NCBI GenBank assembly: GCA_009801085.1
Contig: VNWV01000001.1
Location: forward strand, 2,232,001 to 2,296,000
Origin: Lasiodiplodia sp. COLG20
Lineage: Eukaryota > Ascomycota > Dothideomycetes > Botryosphaeriales > Botryosphaeriaceae
Reading direction: 5' to 3'
Length of the DNA: 64,000 nt
The position numbers and the translations under genes are program-made. The notes under the pieces were generated by a model. It was not told where the DNA came from, did no database searches, and saw only the letters and a program-made list of their open reading frames with translations. Positions 30,373 through 38,681 of the stretch are shown here, one piece after another; position 1 is the first letter of the stretch; every line of letters starts with the position of its first letter.

Positions 30373-32118
30373 CTACCTGAACGCAACATTGACCTTATCC
30401 TCCAGGCAGTACGGCACACTCGGAGTGCGCCACTCCGGGTTCGAGGCGTCATCCTTGCCAAAGCTGACGACAGGCTTGAGGAAAGCGATGCGGCGGCCAG
30501 CGAACTCGGAGCGGTCGAAGCGCTTAAACAGCTGCTCGTTATCCTCGCGCAGGCGGTCGGCGAAGACGCGGGACCAGCCGTCCCAGACGGTGAACAGCAG
30601 GTCGAAGACGTGGTCGGACGAGCGCATGGGGCCCCACTGGAAGCGTTGGGCGCACTCCTGCACTATCTCGGGCTGGTACAGACCGACCTCAGGCGTCAAG
30701 GCGAAAGTGTTGACGGTGGTCAGGGCGGCGTGGACGTAATAGCTGCCGCCCTGGACGGCGCGGTCGCGCAGCGCCTGCATGGCGCCCACGGCGCCGATGA
30801 TGCCCGTCGTCATGTCCGAGATGGGCAGCGACGGCAGCACGCACTCGCCCTCGGGCAAGCCCAGCGCGCGGCCCTGCACGTAGGCCGAACCCGCCGCCGC
30901 GTCGGCGATCTGCTGCCACCCGGGCCGCTCGGCGTAGTAGCCGTCGGGCCCGTAGCAGTTCTCCGACACGTACACCAGGCCGCGCTGCCGCTCGGCCGCC
31001 ATGCGCAGCAGCGAGTTGAGCCCCAGCCCCCACTTCTCCAGGCGGCTCTGGCGGAAGCCCTGGATGAAGACGTCGGCGTCGGCGATCAGCGAGCGCAGGT
31101 AGGCGGCGTCGGCCGGGTTGCGCAGGTCGATGGCGATGGTGCGCTTGCCGGCGTTGAGCGTCAGCTGCAGCACGTTGACGTCGATCAGGTGCGGCGCGTT
31201 GATGCGGATCACGTCGGCCCCGTACGAGCTCAGCACCGCGCCGATCTGCGGGCCCGCGATGATGCGCGTCATCTCCACCGCCTTGACGCCCGCGAGGGGG
31301 CGCATGTCAGCCGGGTCCAGCGGCGGGAAGGCCACGGCCGGCGTGGGCGCCGCCTGCGTCTGCCGCTGGACGTTGACGACCGGGTGCCGCGCCAGCGACT
31401 TGCCCATCTCGCTGTTGTTCCACGCCTCGGGCGTGAAGCAGAGGCTGCCGCAGAAGCCGTGCAGCAGGTTGTTGAACTCGAGCTCGGCCGCCGTCTTGGT
31501 GCGCAGCGTCTGCGCGATGTGCTCCCACGCCTCGCCCGGCGTCTTGCAGTCGGCCTTGGGGTCGATGCCCAGCGACTCCAGCAGCGGCACCGCCGCCAGC
31601 GAGCCGTGGAACGAGTACCATGCGTCCTTGTCCTTGGTCGGGTAGATGGCCGTCGACCGGTACTTCATGGGCGTGTCGATCCAGCCCTGCTCGAAGTCGG
31701 GTACCACCCCGCCGCCCAGCTTCTTGCCCTTGACCAGCGACACCACATCCTCGCCGTCCAGGAAGCACGTTGCGATTGCCGCGAACCAGAAGGCCGTGTG
31801 CGTTGTGTCGACCGTGATCTGGCGGTCCTTTGACGGCGCCCCCCTGAGCGCCAGGATCTCGTCTGCGAGCACACCGCTCATGGCGTGCAGCGCCGCCGCG
31901 ACTGAGACGGCCTTAATGGGGCCGGGAAGCGTGGGGTAGTCATCGCCGACGAATTTGACTTTCGAGAGCAGCTCGGGGTCCCTGGTGAATCCGGGAGTCT
32001 GGGAAACGAGGCGGTTGAAGATTCTTTGCGTGTCCTCAGGAACAGGCGTGAACTTGGTGTCGGTGTGCGTGCCCGGGCCGTAGACGCCGGGGACGGTAGG
32101 ATGAGAAGCTCCGGACAT
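30373..32118 (-). CDS. family III CoA-transferase (CaiB/BaiF type), double-domain fungal form
   Basis: A single-exon protein of 581 aa from the ATG at 32118. The C-terminal half carries clear family III blocks: VKAVEMTRIIAGPQIGAVLSSYGADVIRI (residues 278-306 region), TIAIDLRNP, DADVFIQGFRQ and LPISDMTTGIIGAVGAM. The N-terminal half (1-260) is a diverged first domain, as in the long ascomycete members. At the position where bacterial transferases have the catalytic Asp (PGYD), this protein has PGWQ (Gln402), so the classic aspartyl-CoA mechanism may not apply. No peroxisomal or mitochondrial signal is obvious (the C-terminus is VAFR). It is divergent from a 3-hydroxyacyl-CoA-dehydrogenase-type gene, which suggests activation of a hydroxy acid or carnitine-like compound; this is inference. 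Confidence 0.88.
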   Translation of the reverse strand: MSGASHPTVPGVYGPGTHTDTKFTPVPEDTQRIFNRLVSQTPGFTRDPELLSKVKFVGDDYPTLPGPIKAVSVAAALHAMSGVLADEILALRGAPSKDRQITVDTTHTAFWFAAIATCFLDGEDVVSLVKGKKLGGGVVPDFEQGWIDTPMKYRSTAIYPTKDKDAWYSFHGSLAAVPLLESLGIDPKADCKTPGEAWEHIAQTLRTKTAAELEFNNLLHGFCGSLCFTPEAWNNSEMGKSLARHPVVNVQRQTQAAPTPAVAFPPLDPADMRPLAGVKAVEMTRIIAGPQIGAVLSSYGADVIRINAPHLIDVNVLQLTLNAGKRTIAIDLRNPADAAYLRSLIADADVFIQGFRQSRLEKWGLGLNSLLRMAAERQRGLVYVSENCYGPDGYYAERPGWQQIADAAAGSAYVQGRALGLPEGECVLPSLPISDMTTGIIGAVGAMQALRDRAVQGGSYYVHAALTTVNTFALTPEVGLYQPEIVQECAQRFQWGPMRSSDHVFDLLFTVWDGWSRVFADRLREDNEQLFKRFDRSEFAGRRIAFLKPVVSFGKDDASNPEWRTPSVPYCLEDKVNVAFR

Positions 32119-32651
32119 CTTGGTGATGTGATGAAGAGGGAGGGAAAAAGAGAGGAAGCGTGGAGAGGGTTGAGGCTGCGAAGAGTGCCGTCCTGAGTCG
32201 CACACGACGCCATTCTTATATCGAAGAACCCCTTGATGCGTCCGGCACTTTGTCCGCCCTGACGCATCCCAAGGTGCAAGCTCACGTCACAGAATGGAGT
32301 CGTTGAACGTCGGCCGATAGTGCCGAGGCGCCCGCGGACGATCCCAGCGTCCGAATTATCTGCGCAACGGTCGTGCATTAGTCGATCCATAGATCGCCAA
32401 GTGATAACGGTCCATTTTCGGCTCTCCTGGGCGCCGCACAGGCCAACTGGTGATGCAAATGCTCCCGGCTTCTCTTGCCTGCCTACGTCGTACTGTTGTA
32501 TAAGAGACGCGTATGAAATGGTCAGTGTTGTCGTTCATCCCTAAGATACCCTTTCTCAAGCCTCGAAGCACCGTACTTCTTGAAAGTTCTGCTTGCTTCA
32601 AACCAAATCAAAGCTCTTTTTTATTCAAACTCCAAACACACCCTCTCTACC
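32119..32651. promoter_or_regulatory. bidirectional promoter, CoA-transferase and dehydrogenase
   Basis: 533 bp between divergent starts. A minus-strand TATA (ATATAAG, 32215-32221) lies 97 bp from the CoA-transferase ATG. A plus-strand TATA (TATAAG, 32499-32504) lies about 150 bp from the dehydrogenase ATG. The arrangement allows co-regulation from sites in the 280 bp between the two boxes. Confidence 0.65.
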
Positions 32652-33650
32652 ATGTCAGAAGCCTCCGAAATCAAGAAAGTCGCCATAATCGGCTGCGGCG
32701 CCATCGGCGCGTCCTGGGCCGCCCTCTTCGCCGGCCACGGCCTGCAAGTCTCCGCCTTCGACATCAAAGCCGAAGCCGAAACCTTCGTGCGCGAGCTCGT
32801 CGCCTCCGCCGTGCCCACACTCTCGAGATTGGGCCAGCTCAAGAACGGCACCGACGACGCCTCCGCCGTCCTCTCACGCATCCACTTCACGACGGACCTC
32901 GCAACGGCGCTGCGCGACGCCGACTTCGTGCAGGAGAACGGGCCGGAGCGGCTGGAGTTCAAGCAGCAGCTCTTCCGCGACATCGCCTCGCACATCCAGC
33001 CGGACGTCGTCATTGCGACGTCCTCCTCGGGCCTGACCTGCTCGTCCATCCAATCCGGCCTGGATGCGTCGACGCACCCGGAGCGCTGCGTCGTGGGGCA
33101 CCCGTTCAACCCGCCGCACCTGATCCCGCTGGTCGAGGTCGTCGGCGGCGCGCAGACGTCGGCCGCGACGGTCGAGCGCGCGATGGCATTTTACGCGGCG
33201 CTGGGCAAGAAGGCGGTGCACGTCAAGCGCGAGGTGCCCGGCCACATCGCCAACCGCCTGCAGGCGGCGCTGGTGCGCGAGATCCTGCACTTGACCCAGG
33301 AGGGCGTGTGCAGCGTGCAGGACATCGACGACGCTGTCGCGTACGGCCCCGGCCTGCGCTGGGGCGTCATGGGCCCTAGCGCTCTGCTGCATCTCGGCGG
33401 CGGGCCGGGCGGCATCGAGCATCTGAGCCAGCATCTGCTCAAGCCCTTGACCGGCTGGTGGGCGCCGAGTGACCCTGTCGTCGACGAGGAGTTGAGGAAG
33501 AAGTGGGTGGATGGGACCATGGAGGCGGTGGATGGGAGGAGCTATGAGGATCTGTCGCGGCAGAGGGACGAGGAAATTGTGGAGCTGTTGCGGACGAGGA
33601 AGGAGTGGGACGGTTATGCGGAGGCTAAGAAGGGGGAGAAGAGTGGTTGA
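32652..33650 (+). CDS. 3-hydroxyacyl-CoA / L-carnitine / L-gulonate dehydrogenase family protein
   Basis: A single-exon protein of 332 aa. The N-terminal Rossmann motif is GCGAIG (residues 14-19), followed by FDIKAEAE, where the acidic residue favours NAD+. The catalytic block is GHPFNPPHLIPLVEVVGG with His150, and the C-terminal helical domain begins VPGHIANRLQAAL. The length matches lambda-crystallin (L-gulonate 3-dehydrogenase) and L-carnitine dehydrogenase more than the trifunctional beta-oxidation enzymes. No PTS1 or N-terminal targeting signal is evident, so it is probably cytosolic. Its divergent partner is a CaiB/BaiF-type CoA-transferase. That pairing makes a carnitine-like or other 3-hydroxy acid substrate plausible, though unproven. 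Confidence 0.9.
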   Translation: MSEASEIKKVAIIGCGAIGASWAALFAGHGLQVSAFDIKAEAETFVRELVASAVPTLSRLGQLKNGTDDASAVLSRIHFTTDLATALRDADFVQENGPERLEFKQQLFRDIASHIQPDVVIATSSSGLTCSSIQSGLDASTHPERCVVGHPFNPPHLIPLVEVVGGAQTSAATVERAMAFYAALGKKAVHVKREVPGHIANRLQAALVREILHLTQEGVCSVQDIDDAVAYGPGLRWGVMGPSALLHLGGGPGGIEHLSQHLLKPLTGWWAPSDPVVDEELRKKWVDGTMEAVDGRSYEDLSRQRDEEIVELLRTRKEWDGYAEAKKGEKSG

Positions 33651-34502
33651 ATACCCGATTAGGAAGTTCACGTTTGCGGTACTAGACGAATAGACTTAGG
33701 AAATAGAAATGCATTGCTTTTTTTTTTTCTCTTTCACAGATATCGCAATAAAATTTGACTGTGAGTTGTGCAAAATCATACTCAACTTAGCCGTGCGTTG
33801 GACTTGCCGTAACGTGAGATTCGTCTGAAGGTAAACTCCTTAGTACATGCTACAGTGGGCCTGAATCCAGGTTGTTCGGTAGGTAGGTCTACCAGGTGCC
33901 GTAGGTTCGGTGGGGCGTCCGTAGGTTTTTCGAAGAACCCCGAGACGGGGGAAAAGGGTCCAGAGTATCCATGCGTGCACACGGTCGTTCCAGATCTGTG
34001 GAGACTGACAGGTGTTGCGTTGAGATTTCCGGGCTTCGGCATGCTCGCACGGTCGTGATAAGATGGACTGCCCGCAACAGGAATGCCTTTCGGCCGACGA
34101 CGAAAAAGTTTAGGGCCGAGTGGAGCCACGGCATGGGGACTGTGCGGAGCGTTGTTGCGGAGTGTCGCCTTGATCGTCGATCATGGCATCACTGTGCGTA
34201 AGGCGAACTGAGACATGGGTGTGCGATTAGTGACGATGAAGGAGAAAGAGAAAAAAAAGTTTGAAACGGCGATCGGGCCGTTATAAGGCGACCAGGGCCT
34301 CGGTTGAGAGCCGGAGATCTGATAACGGAGATCCCTCTGCCCTACGCATGCACACACCGTTTTCTGTCATCATGGTGGACGCCTTGATCGTGACGTTTTT
34401 TGGTGGCGTCGTTAGCCTCCTGAAGGGCTCTTAAATATGTTGTCGAAATCGCCGGGCTGGTCATCTAAGTTAGCGCAACCAAACATCAAGTCATTACCCA
34501 AA
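33651..34502. other. intergenic
   Basis: 852 bp. It holds a T-tract near 33718-33731 that may belong to the dehydrogenase 3' end, and an AT-rich TTAAATA near 34431 that may serve the next gene. Short frames are not supported. Confidence 0.5.
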
Positions 34503-35530
34503 ATGTCCTCTTCCTCCCAAGAACAAAGACTATACATCCTCGACTGTGATCTCAGTCACTGGTCATCGCTGCAAGGTCGTATTGTCTCTTGCCGTACTGA
34601 TGGTACCGATCAACAAGTTCTCGTAAAAGACCTGCATGAGCTTCCAGATGGTATCGCCATCGACCATGCCCGAGGCCACATTTACTGGACGAATATGGTA
34701 AGACTTCCAAAAGTAATTGGGAGAGAATGGAATAAATTAATACTCCTTTACTCAAAACACATTCTGACCACATCCTCCCCCAGGGAACCGCCGGCTTCAC
34801 CACCAACGACGGCTCCATCCAGCGCTGCGACCTGGCCACAGGCGGCAACATCACCACCATCCTTCCCCCCGGTACGACCTTCACACCCAAGCAGCTCGTC
34901 CTCGCACCACAATCGCAAAAGCTGTACTGGTGCGACCGCGAGGGCATGCGCGTCATGCGCGCGAACCTAGACGGCACGGCCGTCGAAACACTCGTGCAGA
35001 CAGGCGCCACGGCCGCAGACCGCGCCGACAAGTTGCGCTGGTGCGTCGGCATCACCGTCGACGAAGCCAACAGCCTCGTCTACTGGACGCAAAAGGGCCC
35101 GTCCAAGGGCGGCGTCGGCCGCATCTACCGCGCCCCCCTGGACGGCACGACGGTGCGCGGCGAGGACCCGGCGGCGAGGCGGGACGTCGAGTGCCTGTTT
35201 GACGGATTGCCCGAGCCGATTGATTTGGAGCTGGATGTCGAGAGGCAGTTGTTGTACTGGACCGATAGGGGCGATCCGCCCACGGGAAACACGCTGAATA
35301 GGGCGTACGTGGGGCCGTTAGAGGCTGGTAAGCAGCGCGAGAGGCGGATTTTGGCTATTCGGTTTCATGAGACGATTGCGCTTGCGTTGGATGAGAAGAA
35401 CCAAGTTGCGTATGTCACGGACTTGTCGGGTGGGGTATACCGCGTAAAACTGGAAGGTGATGAAGGGAAGAAGGAAGTCCTGATCCCTGAACTTGGTGAT
35501 GTGACAGGAATCGCATTGGGTGGACACTAA
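34503..35530 (+). CDS. YWTD (LDL-receptor class B-like) beta-propeller protein
   Basis: Two exons, 34503-34697 and 34784-35530, with an 86-bp phase-0 intron; 313 aa. The ATG at 34503 (cccaaaATG) is preferred over the in-frame ATG at 34437, which sits almost on the TTAAATA element. Repeated blades show the YWTD pattern: HIYWTNM, KLYWCDR, LVYWTQK, LLYWTDR and a last blade VAYVTD, each preceded by a D(E/G)-rich turn and followed by I/VxRxxLDG. There is no signal peptide, so this is an intracellular six-bladed propeller. Fungal relatives are of unknown function and may act as lactonase-like enzymes. Its place beside the CoA-transferase and dehydrogenase pair hints at a shared catabolic role. Confidence 0.85.
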
Positions 35531-36944
35531 GGCAACTAATTAAGCCAAAAGTAATGTATATGTTCAATAATCATTAATACCCCAGCAAAACAATGCTGTC
35601 CCTTAAGCACCACTCACTGTCACGCTACCAGGTAATACATCACTCCCAAGCCCAAAGCACCCTTTGTGACCCTCTTCAGCTTCGCCACACTCCCCACCTC
35701 GCCGTCCCCTCCGTCGCCGAGCAGACCCAGCCCGCCAGCTCCCGTCGACTCACCTCTTCGTCCTCATTCACCGGCACATAACTCCAAACTCTCATCGCAC
35801 ATCGGCTGCCCACACGCCTCGTTCCCGCACCGCGCAAAAAGCCTCACAAACTCCCGAATAAGGGCTGCAAAGGTAGGTTGGTGCTTCATAAAAAGGTGGA
35901 TGTCCTGTAATATGTACTTCTACTTGCGAATTGTAGTTACGAGCGGAGAGGCTTTTCTTTTTCTGGACTAGCACCCGGGGTCATCATCAGCGGGTATTTG
36001 ACAGTTATCGGCCAAGCAAATCAAAAGGTCATAGACTTGAACTTGTATTCAAATTCTGTGAAGAAACATCATTTCCCTCGCACACTGCCTCGTCCTTCTC
36101 GCCCTTCCTTATTCATCAACCCTCAAGAACCAAAGAGTTTCCAAAGCCCACGAGCAAAAACACACCACCGCCTCCAATACCAGGAACACCAACTCCGTGT
36201 TCGTCAATCAACCCAAGAAAATAGGGACAGAAAAAAAGACTCGGGTACTCCCTTGAGTCATGTTTCCTCTTGCGAGAAATCTGTACACAATTTTTGGAGG
36301 AATCGCGTCAAGATGCTGGATTATCCAGCTATCGTCAAGCTGTGCTGGTAGATTTTGATCATGAGCATTGCTGAACAATAATCTTCATTATAAGCCTTCG
36401 CTTGTGATCTTGGGCATCACTTAATGATGTGGGCTATTATTCGACCGTGTCTGTGGGCTCCGGTCCCGTTCCACTTCCAGACAATGGGTGTTACCGTTCA
36501 ACTGTGGCTGTGGGCTTTGATACCACTTCACTGTTAAATGATATAGGTTACCGTTTCACTGTGCCTATGGGTTTTGATCTCACTTCACTGTCAAATTATA
36601 TAGAATATCTGCCTTCACTTGCGAGCTCAAATCTCTTCTAAATGACAAAGACAGACTTTCCTCCTCCCTTATCCTCTTCGTCCGTGGAGTTGGACTGGGG
36701 GAATGGCAGACTCTTCTGAGCTGGAAGAAAAATCCGGGGTGTAGGCCCTCTTGAGAGAGGAAGCTTCCTTGGCTAGGGTTTGCTGGCCATGCAGCAAGCG
36801 CTGGCCCAAAGCTTGCCTCGGTGTGGGGGGCGCCGAGTGGTCGGATTCCGTGTCCGTTGCCGTTGTACCGACACTTGGTTGCGAGAATATGTCGTCGCCG
36901 TCTTGAGGCGAGTCAGAGTTACTCTCGTCGTTGCAGTGCAGTAT
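35531..36944. other. repeat-containing intergenic region
   Basis: 1.4 kb without a supported gene. It carries three degenerate 57-bp tandem repeats at 36432-36602 and a 3' flank for the orphan gene that ends at 36945. Confidence 0.5.
36432..36602 (+). repeat. three degenerate 57-bp tandem repeats (minisatellite)
   Basis: Units are 36432-36488, 36489-36545 and 36546-36602, all exactly 57 bp. Units 2 and 3 are about 80% identical; unit 1 is more diverged. Common landmarks are a TGTGGGCT/TATGGGTT core and a CACTTCACTGT block. Since 57 is 19 codons, one frame stays open through all three units (GYYSTV / YRSTV / YRFTV), but no gene model contains it. Confidence 0.85.
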
Positions 36945-37646
36945 TCAGGATCGACTTGAAGGGCCGTGGGCAGTCGGCGGCTCCGGGATCAGCCTGGTGG
37001 CCTCATCGTTCTCCGCACTTGGCTCTTCGGTGGGCTCTGGCTGCTCGGTGGGCTCCGGCTGCGCGGCGGGGGCTAGCTGTCCAGCAGTGTCTAGCTCGGT
37101 CAACAACACTTGAGTGTAATCTTCATCCGAGGATGTGTCGCTCCCAGCATCGTCTGCACCCGTTACAGGAGCCAGACCTCTCTCAGCCCGATCTGCGTTC
37201 CTGAGAGCCCGTAACTGCTGTGCGATCCACTCGCGAGCTTTGCTCAGATCACCAGGTGTGTATGGAAGAGTTTCTCTGATGTGCTGCGGAAGCCTCTCTG
37301 GTGACAAGCTACTCAGAAAGTCATAGAGCAGCTGTGCCTCGTCCAAGAGGTCCTAAATCATTATCAGCATCAGCTCTTACCAAGCACCTTCAACACTTAC
37401 CCGAGCTTCCATGATTATACCAGCACGGATGGAAAGCAGGAGGCAGCACTTCAGACGAACCCACGGGGCCATCCTGGCGCGGAACGACTCCAGAAGCTCG
37501 CCAAGAAGGATGGATCCTTCGTGGGAGGTGCTGGGATCCTGCAACAGCCCGAAGGCTTGGTTATAGCGCCATACAATGAAGCGGGTGGTGTTCGAAGACA
37601 TTCCTTCCAAAGGCATATCCAATCTGTCCAAAAATGTTGTCGCCAT
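36945..37646 (-). CDS. hypothetical protein, two exons
   Basis: Exons 37646-37401 and 37352-36945, with a 48-bp phase-0 intron that has a GTAAGT donor; 217 aa. The N-terminal two thirds is helical and well composed (TRFIVWRYNQAFGLL, LLYDFLSSLSPERLPQHI, LRALRNADRAERG). The C-terminus is acidic and low-complexity (SDTSSDEDY, then a QPEPTEQPEPTEEP repeat). There is no signal peptide, membrane helix or known domain. An in-frame ATG at 37775 would add 43 residues. The gene sits between a minisatellite and TIR-like repeats, an accessory-type setting. It is not recognised and may be lineage-specific. Confidence 0.6.
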
Positions 37647-37805
37647 CGTTGATGTTGGTGTTTGGGACGCGCTCGGCGGTCGGAAGCTCAAGAAAGGAAA
37701 GGCCAGGGTTTTTGAAGTGAGGCTACCGAGATAAAGTTCAGCAAACAGTCCCCTCTTGCAGCCGATGGCTAGCATGGATTTGTTTTTTTTTTTTTGCTCA
37801 CGTCA

Positions 37806-37832
37806 TGGGTAGCTGAAGCTATCATCCGGACG
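37806..37832 (-). repeat. TIR-like motif, copy A (inverted)
   Basis: 27 bp that reads, on the minus strand, as the same motif found at 37862 and 38341 (core CGTCCGGATGATAGCTTCA). With 37862-37888 it makes an imperfect hairpin with a 29-bp loop. Confidence 0.8.
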
Positions 37833-37861
37833 TGTATGTAAAATTTTTAATTCGACATTCT

Positions 37862-37972
37862 CGTCCGGACGATAGCTTCACCTACCCACATATGTTATTT
37901 TTTAAGGCAGAGCTGAGGCATAGTTACGCTATGTTCTAAAGCCCTGCTATTCTTCGCGCTAGCCATCGGCTG
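37862..37972 (+). mobile_element. MITE-like remnant, direct copy 1
   Basis: It starts with the 27-bp TIR-like motif (37862-37888) and, after about 80 bp, contains a CCTGCTAT...GCGCTAGCC...CGGCT block near 37943. The same order and spacing recurs in the copy at 38341. The differences include many transitions, consistent with age or RIP-like decay. Confidence 0.55.
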
Positions 37973-38340
37973 TGAGGGGGGCCCTGTAGGGTGTCAATAA
38001 TGTGATGTGAGGCTATTGTGCCGCTTCGAGCCTAATGCGCAAACAAGGTGCCGGGAGTCAGCAGCCGAAGGAAGGAACACCCGGAAGGTCAACGGTGGAA
38101 GGTGGAAGGTGCAACCCAGGATCCGAACAGAGAATTGCTCGTACCTTCCCCGCACACTTAGCCTCGTTGGGGCTATTTTCCCGCTGCCGGGTTCCGGAAA
38201 ATCCAACAAAGAGGGGTAGAAGCCGAAGGATAGCGTGAAGTTGTTTCTATGTCTACTGTATCAGACACCTATTTAGCTTGTACCATACGTATCTGAAGCA
38301 CTATCCTGATAAAAATTTAGGGTTAACAATTATACATTTA

Positions 38341-38448
38341 CGTCCGGATGATAGCTTCACCTGCCCACATTTTGTCTTGATCATTACTCGTGAAGCAAAT
38401 TGCGGGGTCATAGATACCCCTGCTATCCTTTGCGCTAACCCTCGGCTC
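38341..38448 (+). mobile_element. MITE-like remnant, direct copy 2
   Basis: The TIR-like motif at 38341-38367 is followed by the CCTGCTAT...GCGCTAACC...CGGCT block at about 38419. It is collinear with copy 1, with 78 rather than 81 bp between landmarks. Together with the inverted copy A at 37806, the three ends could delimit a roughly 560-bp nonautonomous DNA element with an internal duplication. Confidence 0.5.
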
Positions 38449-38681
38449 TAATACCCGTCTGTCGGGTTTTTGCCTCGTAGTACACCTCCCACCATATTAA
38501 GCGCATGTTGGTCATTGCATCTAAGCCGCACAATGACATCAGAGCCTGGTCACGCCCCTGCTATTCCCTGCTCTTTCCTTAGTACCTGACGATCTGTTCG
38601 GCCGTTTTTCATGGGCGTCGTCCCCGTTCGTTTCATTTCCTCCTTTCCGCCATCGCCTGCCTGTGTTTTTGTGCAACGGTA

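Larger units (their letters stand above)
37647..38681. other. repeat-rich intergenic region with MITE-like remnants
   Basis: 1.03 kb upstream of both the orphan gene and the mannosidase. It contains three copies of a 27-bp TIR-like motif and a roughly 110-bp degenerate direct repeat built around two of them. No transposase frame is present. Confidence 0.6.

Noticed and set aside
30610..31833. 407-codon + strand ORF
   Set aside because: Antisense to the CoA-transferase. The composition (Arg, His, Gly, Val) is typical of a GC-rich shadow frame, and the opposite strand has clear family motifs.
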